The notes below the pieces were generated by a model. That model was not told the origin of the DNA. It made no database searches and was given only the letters and a program-made list of their open reading frames with translations. Made by a program: the position numbers and the translations under genes. This document shows positions 8,305 through 22,601 of a stretch of DNA of 64,000 nucleotides, piece after piece. Numbering within the stretch: the stretch's first letter is position 1; each line of letters begins with the position of its first letter. This stretch comes from Tessaracoccus palaemonis (GTDB taxonomy: Bacteria > Actinomycetota > Actinomycetes > Propionibacteriales > Propionibacteriaceae). The stretch covers positions 1 to 64,000 of the forward strand of contig NZ_CP079216.1 of NCBI RefSeq assembly GCF_019316905.1, read 5' to 3'.

Positions 8305-9813
8305 TCAGGACTGGCTGGGAAAGATGCCCATCGTGCAGATCAGGTAGGTATGGCCGTAGGGCGCTGCGTTCCTGAGGTCGGGCAGCGCGAAGGTGGTCCT
8401 GCCATCGCCGCCGTACGTCGTTCCGATGAGCGCGAACAGCGCCTGGTTCTGAGCAATGGCGAGGATCTGGCCCCTCGCTGGAGTACCGACGCCGACTGAA
8501 CCGGCGGTCAGACTGATGGTGCCCATGGTGCAATCATCCCCTCTGCCCGCGGCAGCGTTGCCGCCGGTTCCCCAGTCGGCGGGCAGGACCGAGTCTCCCT
8601 TCGGGCCCTGTGCGCCCCGTGGCCCCACTGCTCCGGTCGCCCCCTGGGGGCCGGTCTCGCCGGTGGCTCCGGCTGCGGCGAGGACGGACCAGGCGGAGCT
8701 GTCGGTGACGGGGATGTCGGAGAAGGTTCCGCCCTTGACCGCGATGTAGGTGCTGCCCTGGTGGGTGACCACCGACGCTGGGAGGTCGCCGGTGTAGGTG
8801 GCGGTCGAGCTGTAGGCGCCCTCATAGAGCCAGGGGGTCGCGCCATCGGCGCCGTTGACTCCTGCAGCCCCGGTTGCGCCGGCGGCTCCGGTCGCACCCG
8901 CTGGGCCGGTGGCCCCGGTAGCGCCCGTCGCTCCAGCCGCTCCGGTTGCGCCCGTCGCTCCGGTTGCACCCGCCTCACCGGCAGGTCCGGCTGCTCCGGT
9001 TGCGCCGGTGTCGCCCTTCTCACCCTGGACACCTTGGATGCCCTGTGGGCCCTGCGGCCCGATCGCGGTGATGAGCACCCAGTCGGCTCCGCCGACAGTC
9101 GGCGTGGAACCGACGGAGGCCTGGGCGGCGACCCAGGTTCCGCCCGCGTAGCGCACCAGTGAAGCCGGCGGCCCCGACGTGTAGGGGGTGGTGGCATCCC
9201 AGTCGGACACCGTCGACCACGCGGCCGCGCCGGTAGCCCCGGTCGAACCCGCGTCACCCTTGGCGCCCGTGGCTCCGGTGGCTCCGGTTGCCCCGGTGGC
9301 TCCCTGTGCCCCCGTTGCACCGGTCGACCCGTCGGCGCCGTCCGATCCGTCCACGCCGTCCGATCCGGCTGCTCCGGTAGTCCCGGTCTTGCCCTGAGCG
9401 CCCGTCGCGCCGGCGCTGCCAGCATCGCCGGTAGCCCCGGTCGCGCCCGTGGCCCCGGTGGCTCCGGCTGCACCCGTCGCTCCTGTGGCCCCGGCCTCCC
9501 CATCCGCGCCGTCGACGCCTGTCGCGCCGTCCTGGCCGTCTGCACCGTCTGCGCCGTCCGCCCCGGCCTCGCCGTCCTTCGCGTCACGGGTCTGCCACAC
9601 GACGGCGACCTGGCCGTCGGCACAGTCAGTCCCGGACTGCAGCGAGAGCGTGCCGGCGGCCGCGTCCAGGCAGCCGTGCACCGGGCTGCCGGCCTGGACA
9701 GCCGAGTCGCCGAGCGACTGGACCGCGAAGGCGCCGCCTGCTCCGCCGATGAGGCCGATGACGGCGGAGATGGCGATGACGGGAAGGGCTCCTCCAGAAC
9801 CGAAGGGGGGCAT
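8305..9813 (-). CDS. Collagen-like surface protein with sugar-binding-like modules and a phage tail-collar domain
   Basis: 502 residues. A hydrophobic N-terminal helix (about 10-31) can act as signal anchor. Long Gly-X-Y tracts, mostly GATGAT-type, lie at roughly 78-200, 253-325 and 378-405. Two similar ~40-residue inserts (near 205-250 and 330-373) have the W-x-x-Y-x-x-G pattern and end in W(V/S)(L/V), as in chitin-binding-like CBM5/12 modules. The C-terminal ~85 residues match the phage tail collar (Collar/MdpB) family, with [24 protein letters not shown]. Likely a trimeric fibre-like protein displayed outside the cell. ATG at 9813 is preceded by a GAGAGGAA ribosome site. Its position between recF and dciA is unusual. 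Confidence 0.85.
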   Translation of the reverse strand: MPPFGSGGALPVIAISAVIGLIGGAGGAFAVQSLGDSAVQAGSPVHGCLDAAAGTLSLQSGTDCADGQVAVVWQTRDAKDGEAGADGADGADGQDGATGVDGADGEAGATGATGAAGATGATGATGATGDAGSAGATGAQGKTGTTGAAGSDGVDGSDGADGSTGATGAQGATGATGATGATGAKGDAGSTGATGAAAWSTVSDWDATTPYTSGPPASLVRYAGGTWVAAQASVGSTPTVGGADWVLITAIGPQGPQGIQGVQGEKGDTGATGAAGPAGEAGATGATGATGAAGATGATGATGPAGATGAAGATGAAGVNGADGATPWLYEGAYSSTATYTGDLPASVVTHQGSTYIAVKGGTFSDIPVTDSSAWSVLAAAGATGETGPQGATGAVGPRGAQGPKGDSVLPADWGTGGNAAAGRGDDCTMGTISLTAGSVGVGTPARGQILAIAQNQALFALIGTTYGGDGRTTFALPDLRNAAPYGHTYLICTMGIFPSQS

Positions 9814-9961
9814 GGGTTCCTCTCATGGGCCCACCGATCTGGTGGACGGCTCAACTGTCGACGGTCACCCTATCGGTGTAATGCCTTGTGGGATGCGTAG
9901 TTCACCGGGTGGATGGGCTCGCCCGAGTCTGGGTGCGGACGGGTGGAGGTACGCTCGGCGT

Positions 9962-10486
9962 GTGAGTGAGCAGCACGATCCGACGGGCCTTGAGCTGGCC
10001 TCGGAGATTGCCCGCGCCGCGGTGGAGGCCGCGGAGTACGGTGTGGTGCTGCCCGAGCCTGCGAAGCCTCGCACTCCCCGTCGACCGGCACGTCCCGTCG
10101 AGCAGCAGAGGTCCGGGGCGCACCCGGATGACCGTGATCCTCAGCTGATCGGCAACGTCCTGGACCAGGTGGTCCGGGAGCGCGGCTGGAAGAAACGCAT
10201 CTCGCTGTCCACCGTGCTGCGCCGCTGGCCGGACCTGGTGGGGGAGTCCAACGCGGAGCACTCGAAGCCCGTCTTCTACGAGAACGGCGTGCTCATCGTC
10301 GACTGCGACTCGACCTCGTGGGCAACCGCGATGCGGTATGCCGCATCGCAGCTCGTCGCCCAGCTGAACCGGGCGCTCGGGGAGCAGACGGTGCTGCGCG
10401 TCGAGTTCCGCGGCCCCCGGGCGCCGAGCTGGAAGAAGGGCCCGCGCGCCGTGCAGGGCAGGGGGCCCCGCGACACCTACGGCTAG
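9962..10486 (+). CDS. dciA: DUF721 / DciA-like helicase-loader protein
   Basis: 174 residues of the DUF721 (DciA, formerly RecF-gyrB-interval Zn-ribbon) family, which in many bacteria assists DnaB helicase loading. The conserved block runs from about residue 60 (LIGNVLDQVVRERGWKK) through RWPDLVGESNAEHSKPVF and the strand LIVDCDSTSWATAMRY to the end. GTG at 9962 gives the family-typical length; upstream in-frame sequence is antisense to the collagen-like gene and was excluded. Normally it sits directly between recF and gyrB; here it is separated from recF by the collagen-like gene and from gyrB by 5.5 kb. Confidence 0.9.
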   Translation: MSEQHDPTGLELASEIARAAVEAAEYGVVLPEPAKPRTPRRPARPVEQQRSGAHPDDRDPQLIGNVLDQVVRERGWKKRISLSTVLRRWPDLVGESNAEHSKPVFYENGVLIVDCDSTSWATAMRYAASQLVAQLNRALGEQTVLRVEFRGPRAPSWKKGPRAVQGRGPRDTYG

Positions 10487-11016
10487 GCGGCCGACAGGCC
10501 CACGTCGTGGGCGTGGTGCACGAGGTCGTGCAGGTAGTACTGCGCCAGCGTCTCGACGGTGAACCGCGACCCGTTGGACCGCCTGCCGGAGCGGCCGAGC
10601 TGCTCGTCACGCACCAGAGCCAAAGCCGTGGCCATCGCGTCGCCGGCCGCCACCAGCTCGTCGGCGACCTCGTCGGGGTCCTGGTCGCGGTAGTGCTGCG
10701 ACTCGGCCGTGATGTCCTGGTCCCAGTTCGCGAAGTCGGGGTCGTCGAGGACCAGCATCAGGTTGAGGCGCGCCAGCATGATCCGGCAGACGTCGCGGAC
10801 GTGGGCCGCGTACTCCAGCGGCGACCAGGTCGCGTCGTCCGGGCGGGCCGTGAGCTCCTCGTGCGTCGCGTCGCCCAGCAGTTCCGCGAACTCCTCGGTG
10901 ACGGACCGGGCCGTCGTCGAGATCGTCCTGAATGCCACGGCCTGAGGGTCGAAGCCGCAGTCCGCGCAGCTCTTCTCCAGAACCCAGGTCCAGTCCTTGT
11001 CGTCGGGAATGATCAT
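10483..11016 (-). CDS. DinB-family protein
   Basis: 177 residues, four-helix-bundle DinB/YfiT-like protein. The recognisable segments are the helix with WSPLEYAAHVRDVCRIMLARL near 67-87 (histidine typical of the metal site) and the C-terminal LAQYYLHDLVHHAHDVG with further histidines. Relatives include mycothiol/bacillithiol-linked transferases and DinB proteins of unknown function; the exact role cannot be stated. Convergent with dciA, the stop codons overlapping by 4 bases. Confidence 0.8.
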   Translation of the reverse strand: MIIPDDKDWTWVLEKSCADCGFDPQAVAFRTISTTARSVTEEFAELLGDATHEELTARPDDATWSPLEYAAHVRDVCRIMLARLNLMLVLDDPDFANWDQDITAESQHYRDQDPDEVADELVAAGDAMATALALVRDEQLGRSGRRSNGSRFTVETLAQYYLHDLVHHAHDVGLSAA

Positions 11017-11129
11017 GTGAACAGCCTTTCACGCGCCTCCGCAACGCCGATGCCCGTTTCGCCCAGCGCGTCTGCACGGTTCGTCGGGACCACTCCCGCA
11101 GGCCGCGATTGCTGCCTAGACTCGGCATC

Positions 11130-11759
11130 ATGAGGATCACGGTGACGGGGGTCAGCCAGCTCAGGCTCCCGGCGGAGTGCGTCGTCGTCACGCTGACGAC
11201 GGGCTTCACGGGGCCGCGGCGCGACGAGGTCGTCGCGGAGACGGTGAGGACGACGGACGCGATGCGCGCCCGCCTCCAGGAGGCGATCGCCGACTGTCGT
11301 GGCCGTGACCTCAAGCTCACGTCTCTGCGGACCTGGGCGGGGGCGGGCACCGATTCCCAGGGAAACCCGGGCACCCCACAGCACTCAGCCGAGGTGCGCG
11401 GATCCGTCCGCCTCGACGACCTGTCCGCCGTCGGCCCGTTGCTGGGCGAGCTGGCCGCCACGCGAGGGATCCGCGTCGTCGGGCTCGACTGGCAGCTGAC
11501 CGAGGAGACCATCGCCCAGCAGCAGCCCGAGGTCATCGGCGAGGCGTTCCGCGACGCGCGGCAGCGCGCCGGGTGGATCGCAGCGGCTGCCGGTTACCGC
11601 AGGATCGAGCCGACGAGTATCCGCGACGACGGCGCGCCGATGTTCGCCAGGGCGATGTCCGCCCCGATGCAACGTGGGGGGTCAGCGCCTCAGATCGACC
11701 TCGATCCGGCTGATGTCGAGGTCTCCGCGCACCTGACCGTCGATTTCGAGACCACCTGA
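11130..11759 (+). CDS. SIMPL-domain (DUF541) protein
   Basis: 209 residues beginning MRITVTGVSQLRLPAECVVV, the start of the SIMPL/DUF541 fold, with the internal repeat around RGSVRLDDLSAVGPLLGELAATRGI and the C-terminal strand VEVSAHLTVDFE. Many relatives are periplasmic with a signal peptide; this copy has none visible and should be cytoplasmic. ATG at 11130 was chosen over an upstream TTG (11109) because the domain begins there. Function of the family is poorly defined. The M23 peptidase gene starts 14 bases downstream. Confidence 0.8.
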   Translation: MRITVTGVSQLRLPAECVVVTLTTGFTGPRRDEVVAETVRTTDAMRARLQEAIADCRGRDLKLTSLRTWAGAGTDSQGNPGTPQHSAEVRGSVRLDDLSAVGPLLGELAATRGIRVVGLDWQLTEETIAQQQPEVIGEAFRDARQRAGWIAAAAGYRRIEPTSIRDDGAPMFARAMSAPMQRGGSAPQIDLDPADVEVSAHLTVDFETT

Positions 11760-11773
11760 CGATCCACGAGACG

Positions 11774-13024
11774 ATGAAGCCGACGTCCCAGCCGCGACAC
11801 GGATCGGACACCAGCGAGGTGTTCGACCTCGACGGTGCTGCGTCCGGTGGCGGGCGTCATGCGGCCCCACGCACCCGCCGGGGCGGCGCCTGGGTGGGGA
11901 GGCTGGTGGCCGTCGGGTCGGTGGTCGGGGCCTGCGCGCTGGTGTCGGCGATGGCTCTGTCGGGGGGCGATCCTCACGTCGCGGTGACGGCCGTTCCCGC
12001 ACCGTCGGTCAGCCGACCCGCGCTGGTGTCGCAGGACCTGTCCGAGACGCCTGGCCTGCCCAGCGCGCCTGCTCCGTCCACCCCCGCCTTCGATCCGTTC
12101 AGCGCCGCGACGCCGGAGGTCGCGCAGCCCGACGGCACCCCGTCGGTCGTACCCCTGCCGACCGCCCCTGCCACGATCGCCACCACCAGGGTCGCCGACC
12201 TGAGGCACGTCGACGCCGACCGGCTGCTCACCAAGCCGGTCGTGGGGAGGGCGACGTCGCCGTTCGGGATGCGGCTCCACCCGGTGCTGGGCTACTGGAA
12301 GCTGCACACCGGACAGGACTGGGCCGCCGCCTGCGGCACCCCCGTCGGCGCGGCCCGCGCCGGCACGGTCGTGTTCACGGGGTGGGCCGGCGGCAACGGG
12401 GTGCAGGTGAAGATCGACCACGGGATGATCTCCGGCCACCGTGTGGTGACGACATACAACCACCTCTCGGCGATCGGGGTCGCCGTCGGACAGAAGGTCG
12501 ACGTGCTCGACGGGATCGGGCTCGTCGGGTCCACCGGATACTCGACGGGCTGCCATCTCCACTTCGAGGTCATCGTCGACGGGCAGTTCACCGATCCGAT
12601 CCCGTGGCTCAACGGCAAGCCGACGGTCGTGGATCTGAGCAGGGCCGAGTACACGACCGCCCCGACTGCCAGCGCGTCCCCGACGGCGACGAAGACACCT
12701 GCTGCCGCATCTGCCACCCCTTCGAAGAAGCCCTCCTCGAGCCGGACTCGTGCCTCGTCGACGGCCAGGCCGAGCGCCAGCGCGAGCCCGTCGCGTCGGC
12801 ACAGTCACTCCCCGAGCGCGTCCACGTCGGCGAGCCCGTCCCCGACGCCCGACGAGTCGCCGTCGCCGAGCGTTTCCCCGTCGCCGAGCGTGTCGCCGAG
12901 TCTGTCGCCCAGCGCATCGCCATCGCCGAGCCAAGAGGGCTCCGAGTCGGCCGGCGATGTGCAGAGCTCGTCCGTGCCGCCGACCCTGCAGCCCACCGCG
13001 AAACCCACACCGTCTCAGGAGTGA
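11774..13024 (+). CDS. M23-family peptidoglycan endopeptidase, membrane-anchored
   Basis: 416 residues. A cytoplasmic N-terminus (1-40) is followed by one transmembrane helix (about 42-63), a Pro/Ala-rich spacer, then an LytM/M23 zinc metallopeptidase domain at about 155-285. It carries the metal ligands H178 and D182 (HTGQD) and the HLH motif at 261-263, all present, so it should be active on cell-wall cross-links. The last ~125 residues are a Ser/Pro/Thr low-complexity tail with many PSPS units, probably a flexible wall-spanning or glycosylated segment. Probably co-transcribed with the SIMPL gene; convergent with the GH13 gene, with 4 bases between stops. Confidence 0.9.
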   Translation: MKPTSQPRHGSDTSEVFDLDGAASGGGRHAAPRTRRGGAWVGRLVAVGSVVGACALVSAMALSGGDPHVAVTAVPAPSVSRPALVSQDLSETPGLPSAPAPSTPAFDPFSAATPEVAQPDGTPSVVPLPTAPATIATTRVADLRHVDADRLLTKPVVGRATSPFGMRLHPVLGYWKLHTGQDWAAACGTPVGAARAGTVVFTGWAGGNGVQVKIDHGMISGHRVVTTYNHLSAIGVAVGQKVDVLDGIGLVGSTGYSTGCHLHFEVIVDGQFTDPIPWLNGKPTVVDLSRAEYTTAPTASASPTATKTPAAASATPSKKPSSSRTRASSTARPSASASPSRRHSHSPSASTSASPSPTPDESPSPSVSPSPSVSPSLSPSASPSPSQEGSESAGDVQSSSVPPTLQPTAKPTPSQE

Positions 13025-13028
13025 GACC

Positions 13029-14288
13029 TCAGGCGATCGCACCGCTCCAGGAGTAGGTGGACCACAGGAGGTCATGCTCGCCGCGGTAGACCTTCACGTG
13101 CCGGCCGCCATGCTCAAGCTGCAGCACAAGGAACTCGTCGCCGTCGTTCGCGTACACGCACATCCGGTACTGCGAGTCGTCGAGGTCGAGGCGGTCGACG
13201 CGGGCGTTGACGAGCCACGGATTCCGGCGGCGGATGCCGATCAGGGCTTCGTAGGCCTCGAACACCGGCTCACCGAACGGCAGGAGCTCCGATGGGGAGG
13301 GCGGGAAGGGCGGCCGAACGGCGTCGTCGCCGTCGACGGTGTCGGCCTTGACGCCCGTGAAGCCCTGCTCGTCCCCCGCATAGATCGACGGAATGCCTCC
13401 GAGGAGCAGTAGCAGCGCAGCCGCGACGACAGCCTTCTGCTGGTCGACCTGGCTGGCGATCCGCGTGACGTCGTGGTTGCCGATGAAGGTGGTGGGGGTG
13501 AACGTCTCCAGGAACTTGTTGTGGCGTTTGAGCGACCAGTCCAGCTCGTAGAGGTTCTCGTCCTTCAGGCTGGACCAGATGGCCTTCCACAGCTCGTACT
13601 GCGTGACCGAGTCGACGCCGCTCTGCGAGACGAAGGCGGGGTAGTCGCCGTGGATCACCTCGCCGAGGATCCACGTGTCGGGGTGCTTCTCGCGCACGCC
13701 GGCAAGCACCTTCGCCCAGAACTCCGGGGGCACCGAGTAGGCGGCGTCCAGGCGCCAGCCGTCGGCGCCTCGGTCGAGCCAGTGGTTCATGATGTCGGTC
13801 ACGAAGACGACGGTCTCCGGCGCGTCGTGCCGGAGACGGACGAGGCCGCCGTGCCCCTCGAACACGCGCGGCTGTGGGCCGCCGTCGGCCTCCCAGTCGA
13901 TGTCGAAGACGCGAGCCGCCGCGCTGTCCCGGCCCTCGACGAGCGCCTGTTGGAAGAGGGGGTGGCGGTAGCCGACGTGGCTGAACACGCCGTCGAGCAG
14001 CACCTTGATGCCGCGCTCGTGCGAACGGGAGATCAGCTGGTCGAACTCCTCGTCTCCGCCGAGGCGCGCGTCGATGCGGTAGTGGTCAGTGGTGTCGTAG
14101 CCGTGCGTCTCGGACTCGAACACCGGGCCGAGCAGCAGCCCGTTGGCGCCCAACTCGATGATGTAGTCAAGCCAGTTGTACAGCCGCCGCAGCCGCGGCG
14201 CGGGGGAGTGGTCCCCCGTGCGGATCGGCGCCCCGCAGAACCCCAGGGGGTAGACCTGCCACCAGATGGTGTGGTCGATCCACTTCAT
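13029..14288 (-). CDS. GH13 alpha-amylase-family glycosidase
   Basis: 419 residues, single (beta/alpha)8 barrel with the four GH13 regions: DGVFSHVG near 99-106, nucleophile D181 in GWRLDAAYS, acid/base E210 in ILGEVIHGD, and the third acid D273 in FIGNHDVTR. No signal peptide, so intracellular. Specificity (maltodextrin, trehalose, sucrose-type) cannot be settled from motifs; the short form without extra N-domain resembles small maltodextrin-acting enzymes. ATG preceded by AAGGAGA. No sugar transporter or regulator is adjacent. Confidence 0.9.
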   Translation of the reverse strand: MKWIDHTIWWQVYPLGFCGAPIRTGDHSPAPRLRRLYNWLDYIIELGANGLLLGPVFESETHGYDTTDHYRIDARLGGDEEFDQLISRSHERGIKVLLDGVFSHVGYRHPLFQQALVEGRDSAAARVFDIDWEADGGPQPRVFEGHGGLVRLRHDAPETVVFVTDIMNHWLDRGADGWRLDAAYSVPPEFWAKVLAGVREKHPDTWILGEVIHGDYPAFVSQSGVDSVTQYELWKAIWSSLKDENLYELDWSLKRHNKFLETFTPTTFIGNHDVTRIASQVDQQKAVVAAALLLLLGGIPSIYAGDEQGFTGVKADTVDGDDAVRPPFPPSPSELLPFGEPVFEAYEALIGIRRRNPWLVNARVDRLDLDDSQYRMCVYANDGDEFLVLQLEHGGRHVKVYRGEHDLLWSTYSWSGAIA

Positions 14289-14382
14289 AGCGTGTCTCCT
14301 TGGCTCGTTCAGTCGAGCATAGGCGCGGCCGCCGACCGCCCGCGCGAAGGGGTGGGAGGGTGGGCGCCGGTGCTGTTTGTCC

Positions 14383-14448
14383 CCTTCGCTACGCTCAGTG
14401 CGTTTCGACAGGCCTGTGCTGAGCTTGTCGAAGTGCTCAACGACCCGG
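14383..14448. repeat. REP-like dispersed repeat, copy 3
   Basis: CTTCGCTACGCTCAGTGCG plus GTTTCGACAGG and its inverted partner GAGCTTGTCGAAGTGCTCA. It lies in the 465-base space between the GH13 and TSUP genes, which otherwise holds a hairpin element and copy 4; no gene is seen there. Confidence 0.75.
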
Positions 14449-14565
14449 ACACCTCTGAGCTGTCCTGGTTCCCCGACCTCACCCTGCCCTGAGCCCCTCG
14501 TTCCTCGGGCTCACCCCGCCCGGAGCCCACCCCGTGCCCCGAGCTCACCCCGGTTCCCCTTTCCC

Positions 14566-14634
14566 GCACAACAATGCCTATATGGGGGCAGCTGCGCCCA
14601 TGTTGCAGCAGCCTCGGAATACGCATCGTTGTGC
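14566..14634. repeat. Long intergenic hairpin element A
   Basis: GCACAACAATGC (14566-14577) pairs with GCATCGTTGTGC (14623-14634), 11 of 12 positions. Inside lies a second near-palindrome at 14582-14601 (18 of 20 symmetric). Flanks read TTCCC on the left and ACCGGAA on the right. A hairpin with the same outer bases but a different stem occurs at 62785-62853. Confidence 0.65.
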
Positions 14635-14678
14635 ACCGGAATCGATCCGGGGTGGCGCTTCGATGGGCTCGGCGGCCC

Positions 14679-14745
14679 GGTTCCCTGAGCACGTCGACAG
14701 GCTCGACACAAGCTCGTCGAAGGGCACCGAGCGCAGCGAGGTGTG
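14679..14745. repeat. REP-like dispersed repeat, copy 4
   Basis: GGTTCCCTGAGCACGTCGAC, GGCTCGACACAAGCTCGTCG and a CACCGAGCGCAGCGAGGTG block, ending 8 bases beyond the TSUP stop codon on the minus strand. Confidence 0.75.
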
Positions 14746-14753
14746 TTCCCGCG

Positions 14754-18002
<3,249 letters not shown>

Positions 18003-18043
18003 TCCCCGAACGACTCTGACAAGGCATTAGAAGGTAATCCCAC

Positions 18044-20648
<2,605 letters not shown>

Positions 20649-20656
<8 letters not shown>

Positions 20657-21398
20657 GAACTCGCCTCGCTGGCCGGGGAGCGATGGTTCCCCCGGCCTCG
20701 ACTTCTCGCCGTACCGCAAGGCGGCGCTGTCCGAGGCAGGCCGCACGGCTTCCTCTGCGCCGACGAAGTCGGCGTCCAGCGCCCCCGATGCGTCCTCGAC
20801 GCGCATCACGCCCAGCGCCAAGGAGCGCGCTGAGCGGACCGCGAAGGAGTGGGCCGCGGCCCCCGTCGCGGGTGCCCCGTCGGCGGCCCCCGTCGCACCG
20901 CCCGCCCCCGTCTCGAGCCCGTCGGCCGATGAGAAGACCGGCGTGCTCGGCCGACTCCAGGGCCCCGTGTCCGCCGAGTCCGCCGCGGAGAAGACCGCCG
21001 TCGCGCCGGTGGCCGCTGCCCGCAAGCCGCGCCGCACGCGCAAGGCCCGCCTGAGGCTGTCGCGCATCGACCCCTGGTCGGTGATGAAGACGACGTTCCT
21101 GTTCGCCATCGCTTTCGGCGTGATGCTGGTGGTCGCGGTGTTCGTGCTGTGGTCGGTGCTCGCCGGCTCGGGCGCGCTGGAGAGCGTCAACACCCTGATC
21201 AACACGCTCATCGGTGACGCCGACACCGCGTTCAAGATCGAGGACTACCTGTCCGTGTCGCGCGTGCTGGGTTTCGCTGTCCTGATCGCGGCGATCGACG
21301 TCGTGATCATCACGGCCGTGGCCACACTGTTCGCCTTCCTGTACAACCTGTCGGCCGTCGTGATGGGCGGCCTGGAGGTCACTCTCGCGGAGGACTGA
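20649..21398 (+). CDS. DUF3566 membrane protein of the gyrase locus
   Basis: 249 residues: an Ala/Pro/Ser-rich disordered N-terminus (1-130), a basic stretch ([19 protein letters not shown]) and a C-terminal DUF3566 domain with two transmembrane helices (about 158-182 and 215-240). The domain begins at [17 protein letters not shown], its usual signature. The family is found downstream of gyrA throughout actinobacteria and has no established biochemical role; a link to cell division or envelope growth has been suggested for relatives. Translation is probably coupled to gyrA through the 8-base overlap. Confidence 0.9.
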
Positions 21399-21462
21399 CC
21401 CGAAGTGTCGACGGTGCCCGCCCGGAAGACCAGGGAGCGGCACCGTCACACCGGGCCCCGAT

Positions 21463-21492
21463 TTGCCGCGGCCGGACGCGGTGCGATAGAGT
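21463..21492 (+). promoter_or_regulatory. Promoter of tRNA-Ile
   Basis: TTGCCG (21463-21468) and TAGAGT (21487-21492) with an 18-base spacer, placing the transcription start about 8 bases before the tRNA. Confidence 0.55.
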
Positions 21493-21507
21493 TTTGCCTC
21501 GGTGAAC

Positions 21508-21584
21508 GGGCCTATAGCTCAGACGGTTAGAGCGCTGCCCTGATAAGGCAGAGGTCACTGGTTCAAGTCCAGTTAGGCCCACCA
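21508..21584 (+). tRNA. tRNA-Ile(GAU)
   Basis: 77-nt cloverleaf with a 7-bp acceptor stem (GGGCCTA/TAGGCCC), anticodon loop CTGATAA giving GAT, T-arm GGTTCAAGTCC and encoded CCA. Located directly after the gyrase operon, as in most actinobacteria. Its 3' part (from 21556) is duplicated at 22602. Confidence 0.97.
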
Positions 21585-21590
21585 ACCAGT

Positions 21591-21629
21591 CCGGCCCTGA
21601 CAAGTTTCCTTGTCAGGGCCGGTTTTTTT
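21591..21629 (+). terminator. Terminator of tRNA-Ile
   Basis: Perfect 14-bp stem (CCGGCCCTGACAAG/CTTGTCAGGGCCGG, 21591-21622) with a TTTC loop and a run of seven T. A 12-bp copy of the hairpin without the T-run occurs at 22639-22666. Confidence 0.92.
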
Positions 21630-21640
21630 GTGGTGTCTGT

Positions 21641-22009
21641 TCAGCTGAGTGTCCACGACTCCAGTGCGATCGCGGACTGTGGGTAGGCGGACTCTCCGGA
21701 AGCGACGGCGATGACGAGATCGTAGGCGTCATCGTCAGGGGCCTCGAGGGTGACGCCGTTGAGCCCGTAGAAGACAACCGTGGCGAGCCAGCCGAGACGC
21801 TTGTTGCCGTCCACCAGCGGGTGGTTGCGAACGAGCGACTCCAGGAGCACGGCCGCCTTCTCGTGGATGCCCGGATACGCGTCCTCGCCGAGGACGCTTA
21901 CCTGCGGGCGGTGGGCTGCGGAGTCGAGTAGCCCGATGTCCCTGAGCGGGCCGACCCCGAGGTCCCCGACCAGGGAAAGCAGGTCCTCAAGGCTGAGGTA
22001 CTCGATCAC
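21641..22009 (-). CDS. doc: Doc-like (Fic-fold) toxin
   Basis: 122 residues, the size of Doc (death-on-curing). The Fic-fold motif HPLVDGNKR spans residues 63-71, close to the Doc consensus HxFx(D/N)xNKR, and IHEKAAVLLESLVRNHPL is the usual helix before it. Doc proteins phosphorylate EF-Tu and halt translation; here this is inferred from the motif. GTG start overlaps the stop of the antitoxin gene by 4 bases (GTGA), so the pair is co-expressed. All signature residues appear intact. Confidence 0.88.
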   Translation of the reverse strand: MIEYLSLEDLLSLVGDLGVGPLRDIGLLDSAAHRPQVSVLGEDAYPGIHEKAAVLLESLVRNHPLVDGNKRLGWLATVVFYGLNGVTLEAPDDDAYDLVIAVASGESAYPQSAIALESWTLS

Positions 22010-22209
22010 TGGCCGAGGCGGTCGAGTAGATCGGCGTAGCGTTCTCGGGCTGCGGCCGACAGTGACGCTACCTCATCGCGTCTGAGTCGCCGGGCAAGAA
22101 CCTCGTGGATCGCGCGGACGGTTGCCTCCTGCCTGCTCACGCCTTCGTGGTCGGCGAGCCGGGTGAGGGCTTCCTCGTCCTCGGGGGTAAGTCGTAGAGT
22201 CATTGCCAT
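22006..22209 (-). CDS. Ribbon-helix-helix antitoxin of the Doc pair
   Basis: 67 residues starting MAMTLRLTPEDEEALTRLA, a CopG/RHH-type DNA-binding start (beta-strand TLRL, then two helices), followed by a C-terminal helical part that should wrap the toxin. Doc toxins more often pair with Phd antitoxins; RHH partners also exist. ATG at 22209 is preferred to an upstream in-frame codon at 22236, because the RHH strand needs to be near the N-terminus and the sequence before it carries the repeat that looks like its operator. Confidence 0.8.
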   Translation of the reverse strand: MAMTLRLTPEDEEALTRLADHEGVSRQEATVRAIHEVLARRLRRDEVASLSAAARERYADLLDRLGQ

Positions 22210-22212
22210 GCA

Positions 22213-22234
22213 TCGATGGTACCAATGTGGTATC
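22213..22234. promoter_or_regulatory. Likely operator of the Doc module
   Basis: TGGTACCA palindrome followed by a second TGGTA, the two TGGTA starting 11 bases apart, immediately upstream of the antitoxin start. Fits autoregulation by an RHH repressor. Confidence 0.45.
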
Positions 22235-22554
22235 ACAGGTCAGTTTCTGAGGCGATGCCTGACCCCGCGGCAGCGGCGCTGCAGGGCCGGGCCGACATGG
22301 TCGTGACTGCGAACGTGCGGGACTTTCCCATCGAGGTTCTGGAACCGTTGGGTCTTGAGGTTCAGCACCCCGATGAGTTTCTGCTCAACCAGCTCGACCT
22401 CGAGCCGGATCTCACCGTTGCCTCACTCCACCGTCAGGCCGCCGCGACGCGGCGGCCGGTGATCACCACGAGGGTGCTGCTCGATCACCTGGCAAGGTGC
22501 GGCGTCCCGAAGTTCGCGGCAACAGCGGCGGGTCAGCTGTGGCGCGATGCCTAG
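22216..22554 (+). pseudogene. Remnant of a PIN-domain (VapC-like) protein
   Basis: Open frame of 112 codons whose residues ~26-110 resemble the C-terminal half of PIN-domain proteins: ADMVVTANVRDFPIEVLEPLG, then HPDEFLLNQLDLEPDLTVASL, and the closing LLDHLARCGVPKFA. The N-terminal half with the first catalytic acids is missing; the frame begins inside the antitoxin operator. It is therefore probably a 5'-truncated leftover and not a functional toxin, although a fragment could still be expressed. Confidence 0.7.
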
Positions 22555-22601
22555 CCGCGCGACCTTGTAGCAAGGCGTGTCGTCACTGCGGCGAGGAACG
22601 C

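Noticed and set aside
8305-9813. Repetitive DNA looked at as a possible CRISPR array
   Set aside because: The periodicity is the 9-bp Gly-X-Y collagen code within one open frame; no spacer pattern.
9449-9961. Long N-terminal extension of the dciA frame
   Set aside because: It is the reverse reading of the collagen-like gene; the GTG at 9962 gives the normal protein.
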